Source: an uncultured Coriobacteriaceae bacterium
GTDB lineage: Bacteria; Actinomycetota; Coriobacteriia; Coriobacteriales; Atopobiaceae
Assembly (NCBI GenBank): GCA_900549525.1
Contig: UWSJ01000013.1
Location: 1-27,651, forward strand
Reading direction: 5' to 3'
Length of the DNA stretch: 27,651 nucleotides
The position numbers and the translations under genes are program-made. Shown piece by piece: positions 15,601 through 23,070 of this stretch (position 1 is its first letter; each line of letters begins with the position of its first letter). The notes under the pieces are model-generated. The model did no database searches, was not told where the DNA came from, and was given only the letters and a program-made list of their open reading frames with translations.

Positions 15601-16739
15601 GTAACGGCTTCACCTTCTCCCCGATCACCTACACGCAGGTCGGTACGCACACCTACACGATTACTGAGGTTAAGGGCACTGATCCGACCATCGAGTACGA
15701 CCGGAACTCTTACAAGGTGACCGTCGATGTCACTGATGAGGGCGGCAAGCTTGCGACGAAGGTGACGGGTGGTGAAAGCGTCGCGTTCACCAACACCTAC
15801 ACCCCGTCGGCCGCCACGGTCACCGGTAGCCAGATCAGCGGCACCAAGACCCTGAACGGACGTGCCGCGCAGGATGGCGAGTTCACCTTCGACCTCTTCG
15901 ACTCTGACGGCAACCTCGTCGACACGGCCACCAACGTTGCAGCCGCGGACGGCGAGGCCAAGGGCTTCGCCTTCTCCAAGGACCTCGCCCTCGACAAGGT
16001 GGGCACCTACACCTACACGGTGGTCGAGGAGAACGGCGGCAAGCACGTTGACGGCGTCGACTATGACGACTCCACCTTCGGCGTGACGATCACCGTGACG
16101 CAGGACACCGATGCCCACAAGCTCGTCGCCACCGTGTCCACCACCAAGGACGGCGCCGACGCCCCGATTGCCTTCGTGAACACCTACAAGGTCGACACCT
16201 TCACGTCCGTCTCGCTCACCGCGAACAAGACGCTGACGGGCAAGGCGCTCGAGGCCGGACAGTTCACCTTCAAGCTCGCGGACGGCAACGGCTACGAAAC
16301 GACCGGCACGAACGACGCGAGCGGCAAGGTAACCTTCGCGGGCATCCCGCTCGAGCACACCGGCACGTACGCGTTCACGATCTCCGAGGTCAACGACGGC
16401 CAGGCCAACGTCACCTACTCCGACGCCACCTACCGCGTGAACGTCACCGTGGTCGACAACGGCAAGGGCGCACTCGAGGTCACGGGCATCGAGTACCCCG
16501 ACGGCGAGCCGGTGTTCGCCAACACCTACACCGAGCCGCCCGTGCAGACCCCGAGCGACGACGGCTCCGGCGAACCGCCTGCGGAGACCCCGACCGACGA
16601 CGGCTCCGGCGAGCCCAATAAGGAGCTGCCGCAGACCGGTGACACGAGTGTGAGCCCCGCAGCCCTCGCCTCCGTCGGCATTGCCGCCGTCGCGGCCGTG
16701 TGCGCCGGCGTGGTGCTGCGCCGCCGCAACTCGCGCTAG
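12690..16739 (+). CDS. LPXTG-anchored adhesin / pilin-like protein with fibro-slime and isopeptide-type repeats
   Basis: A 1349-residue surface protein. Residues 1-34 are a Sec signal peptide ending VALAA. An N-terminal region (to ~360) contains a fibro-slime/PA14-like segment near 266-345 (HFSGDDDAWVFIDGVLVGDL, later YLERGG). Then come seven tandem Spy0128/FctA-type pilin domains of about 115-150 residues, each ending in an F-x-N-x-Y strand (near 513, 659, 791, 916, 1032, 1161 and 1276). Such domains commonly carry Lys-Asn isopeptide cross-links. A Pro/Ser/Asp/Gly wall-spanning linker with repeated DDGSGEP precedes LPQTG (1313-1317), a hydrophobic helix and the RRRNSR tail, a complete sortase signal. 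No sortase gene is in the window, so a housekeeping sortase is implied. The ribosome binding site is weak. Expression appears controlled by the invertible promoter 34 bp upstream. Confidence 0.9.
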   Translation: MKIKTALKRLGHTLVGLAAGCALAVLAPTVALAATPITTTIANPAETTVNLFDYGVTGAPTDKDTGSLWVGNRNNGINAGHLLKFFNGGIDFWNAPNHGNNGASVTPNIVKSTLEDGYPVLSGRYSATNEVGSGVDPHESLAYLFNPDSSYDSKYRTTYADVDGLFQVDPNDGSYYYDSSQNFASLNKDGKNFTVYSEPSKTTNGGAPKGQFFPFNSAADMVDNGNIKVNNDKIDHWFGLSMTTSFSQPANGQVYNQNGEYVPMQYHFSGDDDAWVFIDGVLVGDLGGTHEALGLDINFQTGDVNVNGNKTNLKALYDKAGRTSATEWKGNTFADGSNHTLNFFYLERGGWESDLKIKYNLISTSDYSAHKALLKSATNQAPLQDGQFSFELTGSANADGTGAIDRAFIPAATDHSTVDTSDGTLHITATNSAEGDVNFGNLHLNDGAKLDGKTAYFKVRETSTSGGGIVADGQTYYFKGTFVQEDGHWKLKKTYYTDATYETPATDVNFASFVNSYDVDAQPIAVTGTKTISGGDPARGFKDGDAFTFNVSVDNNGPLPSNADENGNITINPKSGSSAPINFGDLKYSLADAGKTFTYTVKESGGTLPAGVSADTTVKTFSVHVEKVTTDATVSLETTVTDANGKTLDADGLKALLTFNNTYTANPATVSGEGTLAGTKTLTVTNSDKKLAAGDFTFVAKQTKGDTVTPSNGLTVTNGANGDAGAYDFGSLTFSKVGTYTYEVAEQNDGKTGFTYDNTTYTVTFTVSDPGTGTLQVDRTVTSTSDKADLSFTNSYAPEPATTVALGGVKAVTASTGNEYKGGLDKFSFKLKDSDGKVVDTVAADANGKYSFGTLDLTTVGDHTYTVSEVKGNEPGVSYDGATYTVTFTVEDEGGQLKVTDTKVTGGSSTSADALNFTNAYDPASVSWTPSGTKVLNTTEGTGAARAITDNEFSFTITGDDGTNETVTNKGNGFTFSPITYTQVGTHTYTITEVKGTDPTIEYDRNSYKVTVDVTDEGGKLATKVTGGESVAFTNTYTPSAATVTGSQISGTKTLNGRAAQDGEFTFDLFDSDGNLVDTATNVAAADGEAKGFAFSKDLALDKVGTYTYTVVEENGGKHVDGVDYDDSTFGVTITVTQDTDAHKLVATVSTTKDGADAPIAFVNTYKVDTFTSVSLTANKTLTGKALEAGQFTFKLADGNGYETTGTNDASGKVTFAGIPLEHTGTYAFTISEVNDGQANVTYSDATYRVNVTVVDNGKGALEVTGIEYPDGEPVFANTYTEPPVQTPSDDGSGEPPAETPTDDGSGEPNKELPQTGDTSVSPAALASVGIAAVAAVCAGVVLRRRNSR

Positions 16740-16755
16740 CGAACGCATGAAGTGA

Positions 16756-16785
16756 CGGGCCGGGGCCCCAAGGGGTCCCGGCCCG
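16756..16785 (+). terminator. GC-rich hairpin after the adhesin
   Basis: A 14-base arm starting CGGGCCGGGG pairs with GGGGTCCCGGCCCG (one G-U pair) across a two-base loop region. The T-tract is poor (CTGTCATCT), so termination may be incomplete. Confidence 0.6.
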
Positions 16786-16813
16786 CTGTCATCTAGGGAG
16801 CGTTGGGTACGCA

Positions 16814-17113
16814 ATGACGAAACGCGTGAAGCTCGACCCGTCGGCCAACGCGCGCATCAACGAGCTTGAGCTTGCGATCATGAGGTTCGTGAGCTCGCGC
16901 ACGGGTGGCGTCGCCGTCCTGGGGCTGTCCGAGTTCGCGAGCGAGCTCGGGCGCAGCAACGCAGCGACGCGCAACGGCCTGCGGTCGCTCGACAAGAAGG
17001 GGCTGCTGAGCGTGCGCGCCCGCTTCCTCAAGAACGGTGGCCAGCTCGAGAACGAGTACGAGCTCACGGAGAGCGGGCGCCACATCCTGAAGCTCGCCTG
17101 CAACCAGGGGTAG
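16814..17113 (+). CDS. Small winged-helix DNA-binding protein
   Basis: A 99-residue predicted winged helix-turn-helix protein. Residues ~15-35 form a first helix, GLSEFASELGRSNAATRNGLRSLDKKGLLS (about 36-65) fits helix-turn-helix plus recognition helix, and RARFLKNGGQLENEYELTESGRHIL looks like the wing and a last helix. There is no ligand domain, so it resembles minimal MarR/PadR-like regulators or the DNA-binding half of a two-part regulator. AGGGAG lies 13 bases before the ATG, slightly distant. It follows the adhesin by 74 bp behind a leaky-looking terminator and might regulate it, its own gene or the sirtuin; none of this is shown by the sequence. Confidence 0.7.
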   Translation: MTKRVKLDPSANARINELELAIMRFVSSRTGGVAVLGLSEFASELGRSNAATRNGLRSLDKKGLLSVRARFLKNGGQLENEYELTESGRHILKLACNQG

Positions 17114-17168
17114 AGTCGCGCGCCGTCGGGCTATGCTGCTAGGTGGCACCCAACGAATCGAGGCTCCT

Positions 17169-17921
17169 ATGTCACAGACCATCACCGACGCCCAGGCGGC
17201 GGCAGCTGAGCTTTCCCGCCGCATCGACAGGGCCAAGCGCGTCGTCTTCTTCGGGGGCGCGGGCGTGTCCACCGCCAGCGGGATCCCGGACTTCCGCAGT
17301 GTGGACGGGCTCTATCACCAGAAGTTCAAGTACCCGCCCGAGACGATGCTCTCCCATGAGTTCTACGAGGAGCACCCAGCGGAGTTCTTCGACTTCTACC
17401 GCCAGAAGATGATCGCCCTGGGGGCCAAGCCCAACCAAGCTCACCTCAAGCTTGCCGAGCTCGAGCGCGTCGGCAAGCTCACGGCCGTGGTGACGCAGAA
17501 CATCGATGGCCTGCACCAGGCGGCGGGCTCCAAGAACGTGCTGGAGCTGCACGGCTCGGTGCACCGCAACATCTGCCAGCGCTGTGGCAAGGCGTACTCC
17601 GCCGAGTGGATCATGGCCCGCGAGCACGAGGATGAACACGGCGTGCCCGTGTGCCCTGCGTGTGGCGGACGCATCAAGCCCGACGTGGTGCTCTATGGCG
17701 AGGCGCTTGACGACCACGTGGTGGGCGCCGCCCTGCACCAGATCGCCGCGGCCGACATGCTCATCATCGGCGGCACGAGCCTCGTGGTGTACCCGGCGGC
17801 CGGGCTCGTGCAGTACTTCCGCGGAGACGACCTCGTGATCGTGAACAAGGACGCCACGCCGGCAGACTCCCAGGCCGACCTCGTCTGCCAGTGTGACATT
17901 GCGAAGGCGTTCGACTTCTAG
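17169..17921 (+). CDS. cobB: SIR2-family NAD-dependent protein deacylase
   Basis: A 250-residue sirtuin that removes acyl groups from protein lysines with NAD+, in the cytoplasm. The NAD-binding [15 protein letters not shown] is near residues 29-43, TQNIDGLHQ near 109-117 and the catalytic HGS near 128. Four zinc cysteines occur as CQRC (about 136-139) and CPAC (about 162-165). [13 protein letters not shown] follows near 198. The length and spacing match small bacterial sirtuins of the CobB/TmSir2 type. I chose the ATG at 17169; an upstream in-frame ATG at 17133 would add 12 unconserved residues. Only a weak GAGG-like ribosome binding site precedes it. Confidence 0.92.
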   Translation: MSQTITDAQAAAAELSRRIDRAKRVVFFGGAGVSTASGIPDFRSVDGLYHQKFKYPPETMLSHEFYEEHPAEFFDFYRQKMIALGAKPNQAHLKLAELERVGKLTAVVTQNIDGLHQAAGSKNVLELHGSVHRNICQRCGKAYSAEWIMAREHEDEHGVPVCPACGGRIKPDVVLYGEALDDHVVGAALHQIAAADMLIIGGTSLVVYPAAGLVQYFRGDDLVIVNKDATPADSQADLVCQCDIAKAFDF

Positions 17922-17963
17922 CGCCCAGGCGAGCGGGGTCTGTGTGCGTGTCCCGCCCGTGGG

Positions 17964-17991
17964 TTGGGCGCGCGACGCGACCGGCTACAAT
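17964..17991 (+). promoter_or_regulatory. Candidate promoter of folP-folK-birA
   Basis: TTGGGC and TACAAT are separated by 16 bp, 37 bp before the ATG at 18028. TACAAT matches the -10 consensus at five of six positions and TTGGGC matches the -35 at three. Confidence 0.55.
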
Positions 17992-18027
17992 CGAACGCAT
18001 TGCACCGACGACGGGAGGACTGTCTAC

Positions 18028-19599
18028 ATGCTTCGAGAGGATCTCGCGACGTGGCACTGCGGCTCGCACGAGCTGTCCCTTTCGCGTCCCCGCATCATGG
18101 GCGTGCTCAACGTCACACCCGACTCGTTCTCCGACGGTGGCGAGCATGCGGACGCCGACGCGGCCATCGAGTGGGGCATGCGCCTGCTCGACGAGGGCGC
18201 CGACATCATCGACGTGGGCGGAGAGTCCACGCGCCCGGGCTTCACGGCCGTCTCGCCCGACGAGGAGGCCAAGCGCGTGGTGCCCGTTATCCGTGCGCTC
18301 GTCGACGCGGGTGCCATCGTGTCCGTGGACACGCGTCATCCCGAGGTGGCGCGCCTGGCCATCAAGCTTGGCGCCTCGATTCTCAACGACGTGACGGGAT
18401 TTACCAATCCGGACATGGTCAAGGTGGCCGTGGAGAGCGACTGCGGATGCATCGTCATGCACGCCGGCGAGGTGTCCGACCACACGCCCCGACGCTCCGT
18501 CACGCTCGACTCAAGCCCTGCCGCCCATACGGCCGCGCCCGGCGGCGAGGGCGACGACAAGACGCCCGCGCCCGGCGAGTCGACGGCTTCGGGGCGGGCC
18601 GAGAAGCCCGCACAGGCCGAGAAGGGCGGCGGGCTCGACGAGGTCATGCGGCGTAGCGGCGCCCGCGGCGTCACGGCGGCGACGGTGCGTGTGGGGAACC
18701 GTCACTTCACCCTGCCCGAGGAGGCGCCCATCATGCGGCGCGTCATGGGGTTCCTCGGCGACCAGGCCCGCGAGCTCATGCGTGCCGGCGTGGCCCGCGA
18801 GCGCATCTGCGTCGACCCGGGCCCCGGCTTCGGCAAGCTTGCCGACGAGGACGTCGTGATTCAGCGCGCCACGGCCAAGATGGTCTCGATGGGCTATCCC
18901 GTGATGTGCGCCGTCTCGCGCAAGCGCTTCGTGGGCGCGGTGTCCGGCGTGCACGAGGCCGCTGGCCGCGATGCCGCGACGGCGGGCGTGTGCGTGGCCG
19001 CAGTGGCGGCGGGTGCGCGCCTGCTCCGCGTGCACGACGTGAGGGACGTGGTGCAGACGCTCGACGGCTACTGGGCCATCGCCCACCCCGACCCGCGTCG
19101 CGCGTTCGTGGCGCTCGGCTCCAACGTGGGCGACCAGCTCGGGAACCTGGCGCGCGCCACCGCGCTGATCAACGCCATACCGCTCACGTGCGTCACGGCC
19201 GTGAGTCGCGCCTACCAGAGCGAACCTGCCTATGGCATCGCGGACGCCGTGTCCAACGCGGTGGTCGAGATTCGCACCGAGCTGGCGCCGCTTGTGCTGC
19301 TCGACGCGCTCCTGGGCGTGGAGCAGGAGCTTGGCCGCACGCGCCCGCAGGGCCCCCACGGCCACGCGCCGCGCACCATCGACTGCGACCTCGTCTGGAT
19401 GGAGGGCGAGGAGCACGCTGGCAACCGCCTGCGCCTTCCGCACCCGGGCCTCGGCGAGCGCGACTTCGTGCTCACGCCCATGGAGGACCTCATGCACGAT
19501 CCGGCGCGCTTCCTCGCGCATTCGGGCGTGAAGGTGCTGCCGCGCGAGGAGCGCGTGGGCTTCGTCCAGACCGACCTGGGAGAGATCGCATGGGAGTAA
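18028..19599 (+). CDS. folP-folK: Fused dihydropteroate synthase / HPPK
   Basis: A 523-residue fusion of two consecutive folate-synthesis enzymes. Residues ~1-350 are dihydropteroate synthase: IMGVLNVTPDSFSDGG, DIIDVGGESTRPG, SVDTRHPEVA, ILNDVTG, CVDPGPGFGK and SRKRFVG are visible. Residues ~357-523 are 6-hydroxymethyl-7,8-dihydropterin pyrophosphokinase: AFVALGSNVGDQ, YQSEPAYG, and GHAPRTIDCDLVWM followed by LPHPGLGERDFVL. The order synthase then kinase is opposite to the pathway order. An insertion of about 75 residues rich in Pro, Gly, Ala and Glu (about 147-225) splits the synthase domain after VMHAGE. The ATG at 18028 follows GGGAGGA. Its last ten bases overlap birA. Confidence 0.93.
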   Translation: MLREDLATWHCGSHELSLSRPRIMGVLNVTPDSFSDGGEHADADAAIEWGMRLLDEGADIIDVGGESTRPGFTAVSPDEEAKRVVPVIRALVDAGAIVSVDTRHPEVARLAIKLGASILNDVTGFTNPDMVKVAVESDCGCIVMHAGEVSDHTPRRSVTLDSSPAAHTAAPGGEGDDKTPAPGESTASGRAEKPAQAEKGGGLDEVMRRSGARGVTAATVRVGNRHFTLPEEAPIMRRVMGFLGDQARELMRAGVARERICVDPGPGFGKLADEDVVIQRATAKMVSMGYPVMCAVSRKRFVGAVSGVHEAAGRDAATAGVCVAAVAAGARLLRVHDVRDVVQTLDGYWAIAHPDPRRAFVALGSNVGDQLGNLARATALINAIPLTCVTAVSRAYQSEPAYGIADAVSNAVVEIRTELAPLVLLDALLGVEQELGRTRPQGPHGHAPRTIDCDLVWMEGEEHAGNRLRLPHPGLGERDFVLTPMEDLMHDPARFLAHSGVKVLPREERVGFVQTDLGEIAWE

Positions 19600-20480
19600 G
19601 CGAGACGGACGCGGCCTCCGGCATGCCGGAGGGCCAGGACGTGGACACGCGCGGTGCCGAGGAGCTGCCGACGCTCACGGTCGTGGAGTCGACGGGCTCC
19701 ACCAACGACGACGTCATGGCGCTCGGTCGTGCCGGCGAGCCCGCGGGCACGACCGTGGCCGCCCACGAGCAGACGCTCGGTCGCGGCAGGCGCGGGCACA
19801 TCTGGGGCTCTCCGGAAGGTGGGCTCTACCTCTCCGTGCTGCTCCGGCCGCAGGTTCCCATGCACTACCTCATGGGCCTCTCGGCCGTCTGCGCCATGGG
19901 GGCGCTCGATGCGCTTGCGTCCCTTGGGGCCACGCGGGCCGCGCTCAAGTGGCCCAACGACGTGGTGGTTCTCGAGGAGGGTGGCCTTCCCGGCGCGGCC
20001 CGCAAGCTCGCGGGCATCCTCGTGGAGGCGGGTACGGGCGAGGCCGGTATGTTCGCGGTGTGTGGCATCGGCGTGAACCTCGTGGCGCCCCGCATCGACC
20101 TCGGCTCGATGGGCTCGGCGCGCCCGCTCGCCCCGGCCGCCCTCGTCGACGCGATGGCCCCCGGCGCGCCCCTGCCGGGCTTCGACGAACTGGCCGAGGC
20201 GCTGCGCCGCGGCATCGTGGCGCGGGTGGACGCGTGGTCGGCCGCCTACGCCGAGGGCCGGGCCGCCGCGGGACCGCTCGCCCCGATCCTGTCGGAGTAC
20301 TTCGACGAGATCCCGCTGCTTGGCCACGAGGCCGAGGCCGTCCTGCCCGACGGCCGCGTCTGCGCGCGTGGCGAGTTCGCCGGCCTCGACGTCTGGGGCC
20401 GCGCGACCCTGCGCCTGGCGGACGGTCGCGAGCTCGACTTCGCGAGCGAGCAGGCGAGCCTGCGTGCCCCGGAGGCATAG
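19590..20480 (+). CDS. birA: Biotin-[acetyl-CoA-carboxylase] ligase without HTH domain
   Basis: A 296-residue biotin protein ligase that activates biotin with ATP and attaches it to a carboxyl-carrier lysine. Substrate-binding ESTGSTND is near residues 32-39, the biotinyl-AMP loop GRGRRGHIW at about 65-73, KWPNDVVV from 120, and GIGVNLV further on, followed by a C-terminal SH3-like cap. There is no N-terminal winged helix, so it is a group I ligase and not a DNA-binding repressor of biotin genes. The first ~25 residues are not conserved. The ATG lies inside the end of folP-folK (overlap ATGGGAGTAA), implying translational coupling. Confidence 0.92.
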   Translation: MGVSETDAASGMPEGQDVDTRGAEELPTLTVVESTGSTNDDVMALGRAGEPAGTTVAAHEQTLGRGRRGHIWGSPEGGLYLSVLLRPQVPMHYLMGLSAVCAMGALDALASLGATRAALKWPNDVVVLEEGGLPGAARKLAGILVEAGTGEAGMFAVCGIGVNLVAPRIDLGSMGSARPLAPAALVDAMAPGAPLPGFDELAEALRRGIVARVDAWSAAYAEGRAAAGPLAPILSEYFDEIPLLGHEAEAVLPDGRVCARGEFAGLDVWGRATLRLADGRELDFASEQASLRAPEA

Positions 20481-20734
20481 CGCCCAGACCGCGCCCCCCT
20501 CGCCCCGCGCTCAAGCCTGTGGGCCCGCAGTCCCGCCCCGCAGCCAACGCGTCGGCGCCCCTCTCGCCCCATCAAACCCTTACATACCTTCACCCCATCG
20601 CGAGAATCCCTGACAATCTGCGTCTGACGTGACAAATTGCTGACACCCGTCTGAAGGTCGTGTTACGAGCGGCTTCTAGAGTATCGACGCGTCAATTCCG
20701 GAAGCGCGCCGTGCACGGGGGACTGCGTCGAGCC
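20481..20734 (+). promoter_or_regulatory. Intergenic region with repeated TGACA-type motifs
   Basis: Between birA and the phosphoesterase the base composition turns more AT-rich (about 20575-20700). TGACAA at 20611, TGACAA at 20630 and TGACAC at 20641 repeat in the same orientation. TTGCTG (20637-20642) with TGTTAC (20661-20666) at 18 bp is one promoter possibility, but the match is weak. The region likely holds the promoter and operator of the transport cassette. Confidence 0.35.
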
Positions 20735-21589
20735 ATGACGGGCTGGCCTCGGCCTCGACGGCGCGTACAGGGAGAAGGGGTACGTACGTCTAGTCTCAAG
20801 ATCTCGCACCTGACCGACCTTCATGTGCGCCGCGACTACCGCGGGACGATGTTCGAAACCGCCTACGACATGGCCATCTCGCCAACCGCCTACCTGGAAC
20901 TTGGCCTGCGCCGCGCCGCGCGCGAGCGTCCCGACGCGCTCGTCCTCACGGGCGACCTCATCCACGAGGGCACGTCCGAGGACTACGAGTTCCTCCGCGC
21001 GCTCATCGAGCGCGAGATGCCGGGCGTCCCGGTCGTTCCCGTGTTGGGAAACCACGACAACAAGGCCGAGTTCTACCGGGGCTGGTTCGGCGAGGACCGA
21101 GACGGCCGCTACAACGACGTGACCGAGGTCGGCGGCTACCGGTTCGTCACCCTTGACACGTCCACTGAGGGCGAGGCCGACGGGTCCATCGACGCGGATC
21201 AGGCGGCATGGCTGTTCGACGTGCTCAAGACCCCCGCGGAACATGGGACGATCCTGTTGGGCCACCATCCGTTCCGTTCCGAGCAGGCATGGTTCACCTG
21301 CGAGCTCCCCGAGGGCTTCCTCGACAGGATCCGACGCTCCGACGTCATCGCCTACCTCTGTGGCCACGCCCACTACCTCGAGTCCCGGAGCATGGGTGGG
21401 TTCATGCAGGTCACGGGCGAGTCGTTTGACTACGGCGTCGAGACCCTCGTCTCGCGCACCGAGGTTGTCTGGACCGAGACGCGCGCGTTCAACACGTGCT
21501 GGGTCGAGGGGCGCGACATCGCGGCGCACGCACACTTCCTCTTCCCGTTCGACCCGGTGATCGCCACGTTCCCGCTTAGCCAGGCGTAG
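20735..21589 (+). CDS. Calcineurin-like metallophosphoesterase
   Basis: A binuclear metallophosphoesterase of about 284 residues. The five family motifs are present in order: DLHVRRD, GDLIHEG, GNHDNK, GHHP and GHAH. The closest recognised groups are CpdA/Icc cyclic-nucleotide and GpdQ-like glycerophosphodiester hydrolases. No signal peptide is visible, so it should act on imported substrate in the cytoplasm. The start is uncertain: the conserved part begins at LKISHLTDLH, a strong purine stretch (AGGGAGAAGGGG near 20769-20780) precedes it without a normal start codon, ATG 20735 is the nearest usual start, and GTG 20660 is possible. It stands 159 bp before the binding-protein gene, so a joint uptake and hydrolysis function is likely. 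Confidence 0.82.
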   Translation: MTGWPRPRRRVQGEGVRTSSLKISHLTDLHVRRDYRGTMFETAYDMAISPTAYLELGLRRAARERPDALVLTGDLIHEGTSEDYEFLRALIEREMPGVPVVPVLGNHDNKAEFYRGWFGEDRDGRYNDVTEVGGYRFVTLDTSTEGEADGSIDADQAAWLFDVLKTPAEHGTILLGHHPFRSEQAWFTCELPEGFLDRIRRSDVIAYLCGHAHYLESRSMGGFMQVTGESFDYGVETLVSRTEVVWTETRAFNTCWVEGRDIAAHAHFLFPFDPVIATFPLSQA

Positions 21590-21748
21590 GCCGCCGCACC
21601 CGCGGCTGCCGCTCCCGCCGCCCCGGCCGCGCCCGCCACCGACCTCCCCGTCGCCCATCCCACCGTCCCACATCTCATCACGCGCTCCGGCCGGCTCTTC
21701 GGCCCAAGCGCCATGTCCACCTGACCCGAATACCGAAAGGACGCAACC

Positions 21749-23053
21749 ATGCAGACCACCCGCCGTGACTTCCTCAAGATTGCCGCCTCCGTCGCTGGCC
21801 TCGGCATCCTGGCGCCGCTGTCCGCCTGCGGCACTCCCTCCTCCTCCGCCGCCACGACCGACGGCGGCAAGGTGCAGGTGGAGTACTGGCACACGAACCC
21901 ACAGAGCCGCGGCGGCGACACCGTCGAGGCCCAGATCGAGGCCTTCAACGCCCAGAGCGCCGACGTCGAGGTCGTGGCCCGCTACAATGACGGCTACGAC
22001 GGTCTGATGAAGAACCTCCAGGCAGACGCCGCTGCCAACAAGATGCCCGACCTCGTGCAGGTCTCGTACTCGAACATTGAGTACTTCCCCTCCACGTTCG
22101 CCTTCACGCCGGCCGACCAGGTTGCGAAGCTCGCGGGCAAGAGCGACTTCATCAGCTCCGAGTTCCCCGACAACATCATCAAGCTCGGCACCGACAGCAG
22201 GGGCGAGGTTGTCGGCTTCCCCTATGCCGTGAGCGACCCGATCTTCTACTACAACGCCGACGTCTTTGCCGAGGCGGGCATCGACAAGGCGCCCGAGACG
22301 TGGCAGGAGGTGCGCGACGACGCCCGGGTGATCCTGGACAAGACGGGCAAGCAGCCCTTCCACCTGCAGGAGAACGACACCTGGGCGCTCCAGGCGTATC
22401 TGGCCTGCAACGGCGGTGACATGCTGAAGTGGGAGGGCCAGAAGGCCCAGGCCACGCTCTCCGACGACGCCAACGTCAAGGCCATGGAGTTCTACTACGA
22501 GATGGTGAGGGACAAGCTTGCCATCCACATCTCCACCGACGAGGCCCTCAAGGCGTTCAACGCCGGCGACCTCGCCATGATCGCCACCTCCTGCGCCAAC
22601 CTCGCCGGCATCGAGAAGGCCGCCCAGTTCACGGTCGCCACGAGCAAGTGGCCGGTGTTCGAGGGCCAGCGACGCAGGGTCCCGGCCGGCGGCTGCGTGC
22701 TTGCGGTGACCTCCTCCGACGACGCCAGGCGCAAGGCCGTCATGGAGTTTGTCGAGTACCTCTACCAGGCCGATAACATCGTGGACTGGGTGAAGGGAAC
22801 GGGCTACGTGGCCCACACCAAGACCGCGCAGGAGTCCGACGCCATGAAGCAGCTCCTCGAGGACGACCCGCTGCGCGCCGCCGCGGCCTCCCAGGTCGAC
22901 GACATCATCCCCTGGGCGGCCTGGCCCGGGGACTCCGCGCAGCAGGCCCAGCAGACCATCTCCGACATGCGCGACCAGGTGCTGTCGGGCTCCAAGGACG
23001 CGAAGACCGCGCTCACCGACGCCAACGACAAGATCAACGGGCTCATCAAATAG
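21749..23053 (+). CDS. ABC transporter extracellular substrate-binding lipoprotein, UgpB-like
   Basis: A 434-residue family 1 solute-binding protein. The leader has a twin-arginine motif (TTRRDFLK, residues 3-10), a hydrophobic stretch and a lipobox LSAC with the lipidated C27, so it is probably a Tat-exported lipoprotein. The mature part begins QVEYWHTN and continues with YNDGYDGLMKNLQA, resembling the UgpB/MalE cluster that binds glycerol-3-phosphate, glycerophosphodiesters or sugars. A Ser/Ala-rich tether follows the lipid cysteine. The ATG at 21749 follows GAAAGGA. The two permeases follow directly (17 bp to the first). Ligand choice rests on the neighbouring phosphoesterase and is inference. 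Confidence 0.87.
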   Translation: MQTTRRDFLKIAASVAGLGILAPLSACGTPSSSAATTDGGKVQVEYWHTNPQSRGGDTVEAQIEAFNAQSADVEVVARYNDGYDGLMKNLQADAAANKMPDLVQVSYSNIEYFPSTFAFTPADQVAKLAGKSDFISSEFPDNIIKLGTDSRGEVVGFPYAVSDPIFYYNADVFAEAGIDKAPETWQEVRDDARVILDKTGKQPFHLQENDTWALQAYLACNGGDMLKWEGQKAQATLSDDANVKAMEFYYEMVRDKLAIHISTDEALKAFNAGDLAMIATSCANLAGIEKAAQFTVATSKWPVFEGQRRRVPAGGCVLAVTSSDDARRKAVMEFVEYLYQADNIVDWVKGTGYVAHTKTAQESDAMKQLLEDDPLRAAAASQVDDIIPWAAWPGDSAQQAQQTISDMRDQVLSGSKDAKTALTDANDKINGLIK

Positions 23054-23070
23054 CCCCGGGAGTGACTCAC

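Noticed and set aside
12576..16814. A 1412-codon open frame on the minus strand opposite the adhesin
   Set aside because: It mirrors the adhesin's codon structure, has no ribosome binding site or recognisable domain, and its composition (Val/Gly/Arg-rich) is that expected from reading high-GC coding DNA backwards.
19590..20480. BirA acting as a biotin-operon repressor
   Set aside because: The N-terminal winged-helix domain is absent; only the ligase and C-terminal domains are present.
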